64,000 nt of DNA from Natronorubrum sediminis (GCF_900108095.1 NZ_FNWL01000003.1:112501-176500); one strand, 5' to 3'; shown: positions 37,712-46,848, numbered from the stretch's first letter. Notes: generated from the letters alone by a model not told the origin. Numbers and translations are program-made.

Positions 37712-38734
37712 CTACGCCGTATTGAGGGCCGATTCGACTCCCTCGAGCGCCTGCTCGATATCGGCGTCTGACACGTCGCGGTGTGTACAGAAGCGAACCG
37801 TCGTCGGGCCAAACGGCGAGGCTACCACGCCATGGTCGCGACAGCGCTCGAGGAGTGCATTCGGCTCGAGTCCAGTTTCAGCCACGTCGACGAGCACGAT
37901 GTTCGTCTCCGGTTCTTGTACGTCGAATCCCTCGAGCGTCGACAGCCCCGCTGCGAGTTCGCGTGCGCGTCGATGATCCGTCTCGAGGTCGGCTCTGTTC
38001 TCGAGCGCTTCCAACCCGGGCGCGGCGATGATTCCGGCTTGACGCATGCCGCCGCCGAGGAGTTTGCGGGTTCGCCGGGCCCGTGCGACGAACGCCTCGT
38101 CCCCGGCTAGTACGGACCCGACGGGTGCGCCCAGCCCCTTCGAGAGACAGTACATCACCGAGTCGACAGGGGAAGTGAGGTCGCTGGCGGAAACGTCGAG
38201 CGCCGCGGCGGCGTTGAACAGGCGCGCCCCGTCGACGTGGACGGGCACGTCGCGTTCGTGGGCCGCGTCGGCCGCCGCTGCGATCCGTTCGGGTTCGACG
38301 GCGAGTCCGCCTCGAGCGTTGTGCGTGTTCTCGAGCCAGAGTAGCCCCGTTCCCGGGCGGTGGAGGTCTTCTTCGACGTACTCGTCTGCCACCTGTTCGG
38401 GGGCGGGGACGCCGCGGTCGGCCTCGAGCATCCGAACCTGGAGGCCGGCGTGTTGGGCGAGGCCGCCGAGTTCGTACTTGACGACGTGGCTCTCCTTGTC
38501 CGCGAGGAGTTCCTGGCCTCGCTCGGTGTGGACGCGCGCAGCGATCTGATTGCCCATCGTCCCCGAGGGGACGTAGAGGGCGGCTTCCATGCCGACCAAC
38601 TCGGCGGCGCGGGCCTCAAGTTCGGCCACCGTCGGATCTTCTTCGTACACGTCGTCGCCGACCTCGGCCGCTCGAGCGGCCTCGCGCATCGACTCGTCGG
38701 GTTTCGTCACGGTATCGGAGCGAAGGTCGATCAT
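37712..38734 (-). CDS. ltaE: Low-specificity L-threonine aldolase
   Basis: The 340-residue fold-type I PLP enzyme starts MIDLRSDTVTKPDESMREA and has ENTHNARGG, VHVDGARLFNAAAAL and the PLP lysine in CLSKGLGAPVGSVLAG. It splits threonine or allo-threonine into glycine and acetaldehyde. Length and motifs are complete. It stands alone between two small membrane-protein genes. Confidence 0.94.
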   Translation of the reverse strand: MIDLRSDTVTKPDESMREAARAAEVGDDVYEEDPTVAELEARAAELVGMEAALYVPSGTMGNQIAARVHTERGQELLADKESHVVKYELGGLAQHAGLQVRMLEADRGVPAPEQVADEYVEEDLHRPGTGLLWLENTHNARGGLAVEPERIAAAADAAHERDVPVHVDGARLFNAAAALDVSASDLTSPVDSVMYCLSKGLGAPVGSVLAGDEAFVARARRTRKLLGGGMRQAGIIAAPGLEALENRADLETDHRRARELAAGLSTLEGFDVQEPETNIVLVDVAETGLEPNALLERCRDHGVVASPFGPTTVRFCTHRDVSDADIEQALEGVESALNTA

Positions 38735-38890
38735 GCCTCGAGATCCGAACTCGGTGGTGAAATAGGCGACGACCGTCTTCCACGATTCGACTCGAGTTCG
38801 AGCAACGATTTCTCGACGTAGAACCGTCGACAGCTACCGCAAACACATCGAACCACCAACCTTTTTGACGCGATCACCCAGTTCGAACGT

Positions 38891-39100
38891 ATGGCCGATC
38901 GAACCGATCCCGGGGTCCGTCTCGTCTCTGCGCTTCGCCTCGCAGCGGTCGTCTTGCTCGCGGTGGGGTTCAGCGGCTGGCTGCTCGACGACGGCGGCGA
39001 GGTGAGCCTCGAGTCGCCGTTCACCCTCGCGTTCGCTGGCGGCGTCGCGTGTGCGTTCGTGTCGATCTACCTCGGGATTTTTCTGGCGAATCGGGAGTAG
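38891..39100 (+). CDS. Small two-helix membrane protein
   Basis: The 69-residue protein has two hydrophobic segments (about 15-31 and 44-64) and an acidic loop DDGGEVSLESP between them. A CCTTTTTGAC element at about 38858 could act as a promoter. No family is recognised. It reads toward the aminopeptidase gene 70 bases further on and may share its transcript. Confidence 0.72.
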   Translation: MADRTDPGVRLVSALRLAAVVLLAVGFSGWLLDDGGEVSLESPFTLAFAGGVACAFVSIYLGIFLANRE

Positions 39101-39170
39101 TTCTCGCAGGTAGTCTCGCGGATGGTTTCGATTCGAAAACGGTATCCCAGCGCCGAGAGACGTGTGTCGC

Positions 39171-40265
39171 ATGGACGCACGCATCCGCGAACACGCCGAA
39201 ATCATCGCGAACCACTCCGTCGATTTGCAGGAAGGCGACAACGTCATCGTCGACGCCCACCCCGTCGCCGAGGACCTGGTCGTCGCGCTTCACGAAGTGA
39301 TCGGCGACGCCGGCGCGAACCCGATTACCACGAGCCAGCGGACGGGTGCCCGCCAGCGACGCGCGTTCCTCCGCGCCGGTGACGACGAGTACGAGACACC
39401 GGAACACGAACTCGCCTTGATCCAGAACACCGACGTCTACATCGCGATTCGGGCTGGCGACAACGCGACCCAGACCGCCGACGTCGACCCAGAGACGCAG
39501 GCAGCCTACCAGCAAGCCCACCGTCCGATTCTCGAGGAGCGACTCTCGACGCGGTGGTGTCTCACGCAGTATCCGGCCCCGGCCAACGCCCAACTCGCCG
39601 AGATGAGCACGGAAGGCTACGAGAATTTCGTCTGGGACGCCGTCAACAAAGACTGGGACGAACAGCGCGCCCACCAGGCCAACATGGTCGAGATCATGGA
39701 TCCCGCCGAAGAGATTCGCATCAAAAGCGGCGAGACGACCGACGTGACGATGTCGATCGACGCCAATCCGACACTCAACGACCACGGCGAACACAACCTC
39801 CCCGGCGGCGAGGTCTTCACCGCCCCCGAACCCGACAGCGTCGAGGGCGAGGTGCTGTTCGACATGCCGCTGTACCATCAGGGTCGTGAGATCACGGACG
39901 TCTACCTCGAGTTCGAGGGCGGCGAAGTCGTCCAGCACTCGGCAGCGAAAAACGAGGACGTGCTGACCGAAGTCCTGAACACGGACGAAGGTGCCCGCCG
40001 ACTCGGCGAACTCGGCATCGGCATGAACCGAGATATCGATCAGTTCACGTACAACATGCTCTTCGACGAGAAGATGGGCGATACGGTCCACATGGCGGTC
40101 GGTCGCGCCTACGATGATACCGTCGCCGAAGGCAACGAACAGAACGATTCCGCCGTCCACGTCGACATGATCGTCGATATGAGTGACGACTCGTTCATTG
40201 AAGTCGACGGCGAGGTCGTCCAGCGCAACGGGACGTTCCGATTCGAGGACGGCTTCGAGGAATAG
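39171..40265 (+). CDS. M29-family aminopeptidase
   Basis: The 364-residue protein matches thermophilic aminopeptidase T/M29 enzymes. It has an N-terminal domain with HSVDLQEGDNVIVDAHP, then the metal-binding NLPGGEVFTAPEPDSVEGEV segment near 206. Late conserved residues are LGELGIGMNRDIDQF and DSAVHVDMIVDM. These dimetal exopeptidases remove N-terminal amino acids in the cytoplasm. I chose the ATG at 39171 as the family start over 39162. Confidence 0.92.
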   Translation: MDARIREHAEIIANHSVDLQEGDNVIVDAHPVAEDLVVALHEVIGDAGANPITTSQRTGARQRRAFLRAGDDEYETPEHELALIQNTDVYIAIRAGDNATQTADVDPETQAAYQQAHRPILEERLSTRWCLTQYPAPANAQLAEMSTEGYENFVWDAVNKDWDEQRAHQANMVEIMDPAEEIRIKSGETTDVTMSIDANPTLNDHGEHNLPGGEVFTAPEPDSVEGEVLFDMPLYHQGREITDVYLEFEGGEVVQHSAAKNEDVLTEVLNTDEGARRLGELGIGMNRDIDQFTYNMLFDEKMGDTVHMAVGRAYDDTVAEGNEQNDSAVHVDMIVDMSDDSFIEVDGEVVQRNGTFRFEDGFEE

Positions 40266-40298
40266 TCTCCGAGACTCACGTCGGTTGTCGCAGCGCGT

Positions 40299-40339
40299 TC
40301 TCGAGTCTGCAATCGTCTCGAGTCTGCAATCGTCTCGAG
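40299..40339 (+). repeat. 17-bp tandem repeat, 2.4 copies
   Basis: TCTCGAGTCTGCAATCG is present twice in exact tandem at 40299-40332, followed by a partial third copy. It lies in the gap after the aminopeptidase gene and upstream of the UspA gene. Confidence 0.9.
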
Positions 40340-40399
40340 GAGCGCGAGTGCCACGCTCGTCGACCGGATTTATGCTGCGCGAGCGAGTATCGATGGGTG

Positions 40400-40816
40400 A
40401 TGACAGTCCTCGTCGCGTACGACGGTTCGGAACCGGCACAGAAGGCAGTGAAGCGAGCGTTCGACGAGCACGGAGACGAGGAACTCGTCTTATTGCGCGT
40501 CGTCGAACTCGCCGACGGGTACACGGAAGCGGGAATCAAGGCGGTACAGGACGTGCTCGGGGACCGACGAGAGTCGGCGGCGGAAGAACTCCGCGCGGAC
40601 CTCCCGGACCTCGTCGACACCGATTCGGTCGACTTCCGAACGGAAGTCGCCACCGGTAACCCGGCTCGAGAGATTGTTTCCGCCGCCGAGGAGTACGACG
40701 TCGACCAGATCGTGATCGGAAGCCACGGCCGCTCGGGCGTCTCTCGCGTCTTGCTGGGGAGCGTCGCCGAGTCGGTCGTTCGCCGCTCGCCGGTCTCCGT
40801 GACGGTCGTTCGATAG
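40400..40816 (+). CDS. Universal stress protein, UspA family
   Basis: The 138-residue single-domain protein starts MTVLVAYDGSEPAQKAVKRA and ends with the ATP-binding signature GSHGRSGVSRVLLGSVAESVVRRSPVSV, that is the G-2x-G-9x-G(S/T) loop. It binds ATP and acts in stress tolerance by an unclear mechanism. The ATG at 40400 is preferred to the GTG directly before it. It is convergent with the cupredoxin pair. Confidence 0.93.
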   Translation: MTVLVAYDGSEPAQKAVKRAFDEHGDEELVLLRVVELADGYTEAGIKAVQDVLGDRRESAAEELRADLPDLVDTDSVDFRTEVATGNPAREIVSAAEEYDVDQIVIGSHGRSGVSRVLLGSVAESVVRRSPVSVTVVR

Positions 40817-40838
40817 GCTGTGCGCAGGGAGTTCGAGT

Positions 40839-40997
40839 TCACCGCTCTTCGTCTTCGTTCTCGCCCTCGTCCTCGGAGTACTCGAGTTCGACACTTTCGT
40901 CGGAGAGGACGACCCACCAGAGCCACCATCCGAGCAGGTACAACAGGATGGCAATGCCGGCGAACGCCAACATCGGCTCGTACGGCGGCGTCGTCAT
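40839..40997 (-). CDS. 52-residue single-helix membrane protein downstream of cupredoxin
   Basis: From the ATG at 40997 the frame reads MTTPPYEPMLAFAGIAILLY, continues with a tryptophan-rich helix end (GWWLWWVVLSDE) and closes in an acidic tail. There is one membrane segment (about 9-31). It starts 12 bases after the cupredoxin stop on the same strand, so the two are probably co-transcribed and may form an envelope redox or assembly module. No family is recognised. Confidence 0.7.
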   Translation of the reverse strand: MTTPPYEPMLAFAGIAILLYLLGWWLWWVVLSDESVELEYSEDEGENEDEER

Positions 40998-41009
40998 CGT
41001 CGCGAGCGG

Positions 41010-41510
41010 TTACGTCTTCTCCGAGACGATCACGACGTCGCCTCGCTGCCCGTCTCGTTGGTACTCACACCGATATGTTTCCATCTCGGCCGTCGCTCGG
41101 AACGCGAGCGACTCGGTCTCTCCGACTGTCTCGTTACCGTCGCTCGAGTAGTCCGAGACGACTTCCTCGTCGGCGTCCCAGAAGGCGATGTTGTGGTGGA
41201 CGCCGTCCATATTCTCCCAGACGAGTTCGTACTCACTCCCCTCGCGGAGCACGAGCGTCGGATTCTCGACGCGGTCGATAGCCGTCGGCTCGACGCCGAC
41301 CCAGCCCCCGACGTAGCCGTCGAATCGGATCGTTTCGACGCCCGCCCAGGCCTCGGGGTCGGTCTCGCCCTCAAGTTCTTCGGCTGCGTCGACGACCGGC
41401 TCCGGGTCGTCTTCGGCGTCGTCTTCACCCAGACAGCCGGCGACGGACGCAGTCCATAGCCCCGCGAGCCCTCCGAGTACCGCTCGTCGGCCCGTGTGCT
41501 GCGGTGTCAC
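41010..41510 (-). CDS. Cupredoxin-like lipoprotein with degenerate copper site
   Basis: The 166-residue protein has a GTG start at 41510, a twin-arginine TGRRAVLGG signal and a lipobox ending in SVAGC (Cys about 26). A plastocyanin/halocyanin-type domain follows. One histidine ligand region is present (GVHHNIAF). The C-terminal loop reads YRCEYQRDGQRG, so the cysteine remains but the usual His and Met positions are Gln and Gln/Arg. It is probably exported folded, lipid-anchored and outside the cell. Type 1 copper binding is doubtful. Confidence 0.85.
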   Translation of the reverse strand: MTPQHTGRRAVLGGLAGLWTASVAGCLGEDDAEDDPEPVVDAAEELEGETDPEAWAGVETIRFDGYVGGWVGVEPTAIDRVENPTLVLREGSEYELVWENMDGVHHNIAFWDADEEVVSDYSSDGNETVGETESLAFRATAEMETYRCEYQRDGQRGDVVIVSEKT

Positions 41511-41581
41511 TACCGGACGTACACCATCGAACGGGATAAGTCGCCGTTCACGCGCTAAAAACAGTCGACTCGAGCGAAACG

Positions 41582-42274
41582 TCACTCCGGGACGAGCGCC
41601 GCGACCATCTTCGAGACCGTCGCGAGTTCGTCGTCGTTGATGCCGTGGCCCATCCCTTCGTAGAGTCGCTTGGTCACGTCGGCGTTCATCGCCTCGAGCA
41701 CGTCTGCCGTCTCGTGGACCCGTCGTTCGGGAATGTGGGGATCGACGTCGCTACAGCCAAGGAAGACAGGGGTCTCCTCGAGGTCGGCGTCGTCGCTCGT
41801 GTACGCCTCCGGGTCGATCTGCTCGCCGATGAGCCCCCCGCTGAGGGCGGCGAGGCCGCCGTATCGTCGCGGGTTTCGGGCGACGAACTCGCTGGCGAGA
41901 CACGCACCCTGCGAAAAGCCGATCAACATGATGCGCTCGCATGGAACGCCGGCGTCGGTCGCCTCGCCGATCGCGTCCGCAATCGCCTGGAGTCCCGACG
42001 ATCGTCCCGGTTCGTTCTGCTCGACGGGTGCGAGAAACGAGTTCGGATACCACGTCTGGCGGGCCGCCTGCGGGGCGAGAACGGCGACGCCCTCCTCGTG
42101 AACCTCGTTCGCGAGTTGAACCATTCCGCGTGCGCTCGCGCCGCGACCGTGCGTGAGAACTAATGCTGCCTCTGCGTCCTCGAGTGGTGTCCCGTCGGTA
42201 ACGAGTGGCTGATTTTGGTGTGGCCCGTTTTCGCGGCCCTCCTGCGGTCCGTCGCCGTCGGACCTGCCCCCCAT
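41582..42274 (-). CDS. Alpha/beta hydrolase (phospholipase/carboxylesterase family)
   Basis: The 230-residue serine hydrolase has the oxyanion region LVLTHGRGASARGM, nucleophile elbow GFSQGAC, acid in CSDVDPHIP and catalytic His in GMGHGIND. The size and order match carboxylesterase YpfH/MhqD-like enzymes. The ATG at 42274 shares a base with the TGA of the VOC gene, so the two are coupled. Together with the FAD protein upstream it resembles bacterial quinone-detoxification operons. Confidence 0.92.
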   Translation of the reverse strand: MGGRSDGDGPQEGRENGPHQNQPLVTDGTPLEDAEAALVLTHGRGASARGMVQLANEVHEEGVAVLAPQAARQTWYPNSFLAPVEQNEPGRSSGLQAIADAIGEATDAGVPCERIMLIGFSQGACLASEFVARNPRRYGGLAALSGGLIGEQIDPEAYTSDDADLEETPVFLGCSDVDPHIPERRVHETADVLEAMNADVTKRLYEGMGHGINDDELATVSKMVAALVPE

Positions 42275-42894
42275 CACTCGACCCCACCGGTGCCGGCGCT
42301 GGCCTCGGGGAGGTCGTACTCGACGACCTCGAGGCCGAGTGCCTCGATCGCTCCCCGGAGGTGCTCGTCTTTCGCGTAGTCGGCACCATCGTCTTCGCGG
42401 AGTTCCTGGGCCTTCGCGAGTACCTCGCCGCGTCGGTCGTCGGGAATCTCGTACTTGTCCGTCGAGAGTTCGATGACGAGGCCGTTGTTGTCGTGCGTGT
42501 AGATCGAGTGGAAGATTCCCCGGTCGAAGACGTTGTAGCGGTAACCCGCGTCCTCGAGGGCGTCCATCGTCTCCTCGTACTCGTCGGGTTCGATGCGGAA
42601 ACAGAGGTGATGGACGGCCCCGACACCGCCGCGTTGGCCCTTCGCGGACGGTCGATCGTCGCTCACGAAGAATGTGAGGATCCGACCGTCGCCCGTGTCG
42701 AAGAACAGGTGGGTCTGGGACGGATCGTCGAGGTTGGGCTGGCGGAGTACGAGGGGCATCCCGAGGAGGTCTTGGTAGAACTCGACGGTTTCCGCTTCGT
42801 TGCTTCCCCAGATGGTGATGTGGTCGGTTCCGGCTGCGTGAACGGGGCTGTCTGGTAGTTCGGGCGTGACTGGTGTCTGTGAGTCGTTTGACAT
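42274..42894 (-). CDS. VOC-family (glyoxalase/extradiol dioxygenase-like) protein
   Basis: The 206-residue metalloprotein has one complete VOC module. The ligands are likely the His in GTDHITIW, the His in GAVHHLCFR and the Glu in GLVIELSTD, giving a 2-His-1-Glu metal site. A C-terminal helical extension follows. Its relatives include ring-cleaving dioxygenases of the MhqO type, though those usually have two modules. The start at 42894 lies 49 bases after the FAD-protein gene, and the stop overlaps the hydrolase start. Confidence 0.88.
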   Translation of the reverse strand: MSNDSQTPVTPELPDSPVHAAGTDHITIWGSNEAETVEFYQDLLGMPLVLRQPNLDDPSQTHLFFDTGDGRILTFFVSDDRPSAKGQRGGVGAVHHLCFRIEPDEYEETMDALEDAGYRYNVFDRGIFHSIYTHDNNGLVIELSTDKYEIPDDRRGEVLAKAQELREDDGADYAKDEHLRGAIEALGLEVVEYDLPEASAGTGGVE

Positions 42895-42943
42895 GGGTCG
42901 GTATGGGTGGAGTGGTGTAGGTAGGTCGGTCGGGTGAATATCG

Positions 42944-43564
42944 CTACTCTGCGAGTACGTCGCCGAAGACGCGCTCGGCGTCGGCGGGCACGTCGAAGTC
43001 GTGATAGTGGTCGCCGCGGACGGCCGAGAGGATGTTGAGCGCCGCGGCAGCGCCGTCGCCGACGGAGATAGCGGCTTGCCACTCCTCTGGTCGGACCATC
43101 GCGCCGGTCGCGTAGACGCCCGAGACGCTCGTCTCCATGTCGACGTCCACGTCGACCACGTCGGCGTCGGTGAACGCACAGCCGAGGTCGTCTGCGATGT
43201 CGCGGTTCGCACCCGTCGCCAGGATTACGTAGTCGGCGTCGTACTCCCCGTCCTCGGTCTCGACCGTGAAGCCATCGGCCTCGTCGCTCACGGCAGTGAC
43301 TGGCTCTTCCTGTCGTCGGTCGACGCCGAAGTCGTCGACTTGCTGGCGCGCCGTTTCCATGAACTCGCTGCCGCCGACGGAGCCGATGCCGAGGTAGTTG
43401 AACAGGTGGGCCTTGTGCATCCACGTCTCGTCCGCGTCGAACACCGTCGTCTCGAGGCCGTTTTTCGCCGTAAAGAGTGCGGCGCTCAATCCGGCAGGAC
43501 CGCCGCCGCCGACGATCACCGATTCATCGAACTCGTTATCGTTCTCGGAGGAACCGTTGCTCAT
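42944..43564 (-). CDS. Short FAD-dependent oxidoreductase (thioredoxin-reductase-like fold)
   Basis: The 206-residue protein has the FAD-binding SVIVGGGGPAGLSAALF near 16-32, the YVILATGAN motif near 111 and a C-terminal SVSGVYATGAMV flavin motif. The NAD(P) domain and the CxxC of true thioredoxin reductases are missing, so it is a one-domain variant known in haloarchaea. It needs a partner or an unusual electron donor. It is first in an operon with VOC and hydrolase genes. Confidence 0.87.
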   Translation of the reverse strand: MSNGSSENDNEFDESVIVGGGGPAGLSAALFTAKNGLETTVFDADETWMHKAHLFNYLGIGSVGGSEFMETARQQVDDFGVDRRQEEPVTAVSDEADGFTVETEDGEYDADYVILATGANRDIADDLGCAFTDADVVDVDVDMETSVSGVYATGAMVRPEEWQAAISVGDGAAAALNILSAVRGDHYHDFDVPADAERVFGDVLAE

Positions 43565-43904
43565 CTGTAGTTACACATTGTTACCGCACGCACATGAACC
43601 CACTAGAGACACCAGACCAACCCCGTTACACGAGTGTTAGTGGGCCACCAGCGTGTTACGGCGAACGTCGGTTCACTCGAGGGAGGATTCTCTTCGATTG
43701 ATTGGTTGTATATGTGGAATAGAAGCCCTCTACTCCCGATTTAGTCCCTGCGTTCGCAGGCTCAATCAATTCACGTGACTGCGCGCTATCGTCTACTCCA
43801 CAGCAGAGACCTGACGCCTTCAGGTCTACACACGAAGGCAGCCGCCGTCCACTAGCACCGTTCGGCCCAGTGACAGGCCACTCGAGGGCCAATCTACGCA
43901 CACC
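43565..43904. other. Intergenic region with repeated GTTACAC-type motifs
   Basis: This 340-base gap separates divergent genes. GTTACAC occurs near 43570 and 43624 and GTGTTAC near 43650, which could be regulator sites for the FAD/VOC/hydrolase operon. No gene is seen. Confidence 0.35.
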
Positions 43905-45008
43905 ATGCCAACGGAGACATCCATGAACACCAGCCTCGAGGTAGAGTACTGGGTTATCGACGACGATGGTAACCTGGTGCCACCCGGCTCACTGCTCGAC
44001 GTATCCCCACAGCTCGATCCCGAGTTCGTCGAGCCGATGCTCGAGATCAAAACAACCCCGTGTCAGTCGATGGCCGAACTCCGCGCGGAGTTTCGCCGTC
44101 TCATCAGCACCGTCGTCGATGCAGCCCACGACCAGCAAAAGCGTCTCGTCCCCCTTTCGACGCCGCTACACGCCGGTCCCGAATCCATTCCTTACCGCGA
44201 CAAACGAGGAAGCGACCTCCAGCGTCAGATCGTCGGCCCGACGTTCGAGGACGCCCGCGTCTGTGCGGGCACGCACGTTCACTTCGAACGCTCGAGCGTC
44301 GTCGACCAGTTGAACACGCTGACGGCGATCGACCCCGCGTTCGTGCTCGTGAACAGTTCCTCTCACTACCGCGGCGAACACCTCCTAGAGTGCGCCCGTC
44401 CCTACCTCTACCGACGCTCGTGTTACGACCCGTGTCCCCAGCAGGGCCAACTGTGGTCGTACGTCGACAGCGTCGAGGAGTGGGAACAGCGCCTCGAAGA
44501 CGCCTACGAGTGCTTTCGCGAACGCGCACTCGAGCGCGGCGTCGACCCGGCGGCGTTCGACGACGCGTTCGACCCGTTCGACGCCGTCTGGACGCCGGTT
44601 CGGCTCCGAAAAGCGATGCCAACTGTCGAGTGGCGTTCGCCCGACGCCGCCTTGCCGAGTCAGATTCTACGGCTCACCGAGACCGTCCGCTCGCTCGTCT
44701 CACACGCCGATGCCCACGGAACCGTCGTCGCGTCCGACGAGCACCGGTCGGCGAAGACCGACGACCGACTGTCCCTCCCCTCGTTCGACACCGTGGAATC
44801 GGTCACCGACGCGGCCATCCACGACGGACTCGAGGATCCGTCCGTTCGGAACTACCTTCGCGAACTCGGCTTCACTCCCTCCGCGCACGACCCGCTCGCG
44901 AATCGGCTGCCGGCGTCTCGACTCACCGAGCGACAGGCGAAACAACTCCGACTCGAGGCCGCGAGCCAACTCGAAGCCGACCTCGAGCGGACGCCCGCTC
45001 GGGTATAG
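43905..45008 (+). CDS. Glutamate-cysteine ligase family (GCS2) protein
   Basis: The 367-residue protein has the GCS2 metal/ATP motifs in order: SLEVEYWVID near 9-18, CAGTHVHFE near 121-129 and WTPVRLRKAMPTVEWRSPD near 227-245. Family members join glutamate to cysteine or other amines; haloarchaea use gamma-glutamylcysteine as a thiol buffer. The LEVEYW opening differs from the usual GIEEEF, so this may be a paralogue with another amine. It is convergent with the MFS gene. Confidence 0.85.
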   Translation: MPTETSMNTSLEVEYWVIDDDGNLVPPGSLLDVSPQLDPEFVEPMLEIKTTPCQSMAELRAEFRRLISTVVDAAHDQQKRLVPLSTPLHAGPESIPYRDKRGSDLQRQIVGPTFEDARVCAGTHVHFERSSVVDQLNTLTAIDPAFVLVNSSSHYRGEHLLECARPYLYRRSCYDPCPQQGQLWSYVDSVEEWEQRLEDAYECFRERALERGVDPAAFDDAFDPFDAVWTPVRLRKAMPTVEWRSPDAALPSQILRLTETVRSLVSHADAHGTVVASDEHRSAKTDDRLSLPSFDTVESVTDAAIHDGLEDPSVRNYLRELGFTPSAHDPLANRLPASRLTERQAKQLRLEAASQLEADLERTPARV

Positions 45009-45025
45009 GCCTCCGTGTTGTCGAC

Positions 45026-46183
45026 TCAGTTTGGTAAGCGATCCGCTCGTTCGAGCACTGCGAGGCCGATAACCGTCACGCCGAGGAAGAGGGCGGCGAT
45101 TCGGAACACGGTGTCGTAGGCGTAGCCGTGTTCGACGAAGACGCCCAATACGACCGAGCCGAGCGCCTGTGTGAGCATCCATACGGAGCTGAATACGGCG
45201 TAGGCGCTCCCTCTCGAGGAGTCCGGCAGCGTATCGAGGAGGAACGTGTCCGTGGCCGGAAAGAGCGCGTGGATCACGAAGCCGACGATACTCGAGATGA
45301 GGACCAATCCGAGGAAGCTCTCGACGACCGTCAACACGAGGACGCTGAGCGCGAACGTTCCGACGATCCCGAGCAGGTACGGAACCCGCGGCAGCTTGTC
45401 GGCTAGATCTCCGCCGAAGTAGAAGGCGGGAATTCCGGCGGCGAAGACGATCGAGAGCATCAGTCCCGACGCCTGCGAGGAGAGTCCTTTCGATTGCATG
45501 TACAGTTCGTAGAAGTTGAACACGCCCTGCCAGATGAACGACGCCGCGCCGACGATTGCCAGCGCGGTGACGATGAGTCGCCACTCCGAAAGCGCACCGG
45601 CCACGAAGTTTCGATCGTCGACCCCCGCTCTCGGGAGTTCGGTTCTGACCGCGGCGAGTCCGGTGTACACCGTCACGAGTGCCGTCCCGAAGGCGATCGC
45701 CCACAGCGAGAGTCGCCAGTCGACGACGAGCGTGAGCGTCACGAGCGGGGCCGCGATCACGGCGGCGATCTGGCTGGCAGCGCCGTGGATGCCGATGACG
45801 CGGCCCACACGTCCGGGATACAACTCGCTCAAAAACGGGTTCGCGGAGACGAAGTAGACGCCGGAGGCGATCCCCATCAAGAACGCGCCGACCATCAGGT
45901 GGTGGATCGTCGTCGCCGTGGCGGCGAACGCCGCCGCAGCCGTCAGAATCGCACCGGAGCCGATCACCACGGTGTGTCGAGGAAGCTTCGTCAGGAGCCA
46001 CCCCGTCGGGAGTCGCGGCGACGCGCTCCCGATCCACGTCAGCGTCACGAGGAGCCCGGCAGTCGCCTCACCGATCGCAAACTCGGCGATGATGACGTCA
46101 AGCAGCGGTGCGAAGATAATTCTCGCGAGGTTGAGCAAAAAGACGAGACCACACAGCGAGGCGAAGAGTCGGGCGCGGCTCAC
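45026..46183 (-). CDS. Major facilitator superfamily transporter
   Basis: The 385-residue protein has about twelve membrane helices. The intracellular loop between helices 2 and 3 reads GWLLTKLPRHTV, a variant of MFS motif A, and GVYFVSANPFLSELYPGRVGRVIGIHGAA matches the helix 4-5 region of MFS antiporters. The substrate is unknown. It converges with the GCS2 gene and marks the left border of the accessory island. Confidence 0.9.
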   Translation of the reverse strand: MSRARLFASLCGLVFLLNLARIIFAPLLDVIIAEFAIGEATAGLLVTLTWIGSASPRLPTGWLLTKLPRHTVVIGSGAILTAAAAFAATATTIHHLMVGAFLMGIASGVYFVSANPFLSELYPGRVGRVIGIHGAASQIAAVIAAPLVTLTLVVDWRLSLWAIAFGTALVTVYTGLAAVRTELPRAGVDDRNFVAGALSEWRLIVTALAIVGAASFIWQGVFNFYELYMQSKGLSSQASGLMLSIVFAAGIPAFYFGGDLADKLPRVPYLLGIVGTFALSVLVLTVVESFLGLVLISSIVGFVIHALFPATDTFLLDTLPDSSRGSAYAVFSSVWMLTQALGSVVLGVFVEHGYAYDTVFRIAALFLGVTVIGLAVLERADRLPN

Positions 46184-46816
46184 GAGCGCTCTTTCTAGTA
46201 CACGCTCTCAAACGTTCCGAAATTCGACCACTACTCGTGGCGGAGTGAAACCGACGCTCAACGCGCTCGAGTCCCTCGAGTGTCGGACGGAGGACCCGCT
46301 AGTCGAACGTGAGTAACAGTGAGGACGAGTGACCGTCCGCGGTCGTAGCGGGGTCGCGGTGGTCAGAACTGTGTTCGTCGTTGCACAGATGATCGCGGAA
46401 GCAGCCAGCACGCGTGGCCACAGCCAGTGTATGCCGTGGGATTCGGGGGTCGAAACGACCTGTCTGCATGCTATTTATTCACATCACCTCGACCAATACG
46501 TGTGTGCGTCCAATAATAAGCTTTCACCCTCCGGCAATCAGTCTCTTTATTCGCAGAAAGGGGATGGAATGGGCATAATACATCGAGAATATGTTCTGAA
46601 ACTCACTTTTTGGAGCTTCGTGTTGATGGGTTTTGCTCGAGTCTTCCCTTTCAGTGCTGTCGCTCGCGAATTATCCGCGACAAGAAGAGCACAATGAGAT
46701 GTGAACGATACCATCGGCTCGTTCAAATCTCCTCTCAACTCCACATCAGCAGGGCCGCAACGCGGTAGCGTGCCTTTCGTATCACGGGTTCAGGATAAAA
46801 TGGATTTCTCGCGTAC

Positions 46817-46848
46817 TCACCACCGTTTCAGAAACACGCCGGTGGTGA
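46817..46848. repeat. Perfect 9-bp inverted repeat, 14-base spacer
   Basis: TCACCACCG at 46817-46825 is matched by CGGTGGTGA at 46840-46848. It could be a transcription end, an operator or an element end. Confidence 0.7.

Noticed and set aside
39021-40439. A 472-codon minus-strand frame opposite the aminopeptidase gene
   Set aside because: Antisense shadow; the plus-strand product has clear M29 motifs.
44700-46037. A 445-codon minus-strand frame overlapping the GCS2 and MFS genes
   Set aside because: It is out of frame with the MFS gene and very Arg-rich, while both real genes have good family motifs.
46329-46697. A 122-codon plus-strand frame in the gene-poor stretch
   Set aside because: Mixed composition with no family likeness and no promoter; likely chance in lower-GC DNA.
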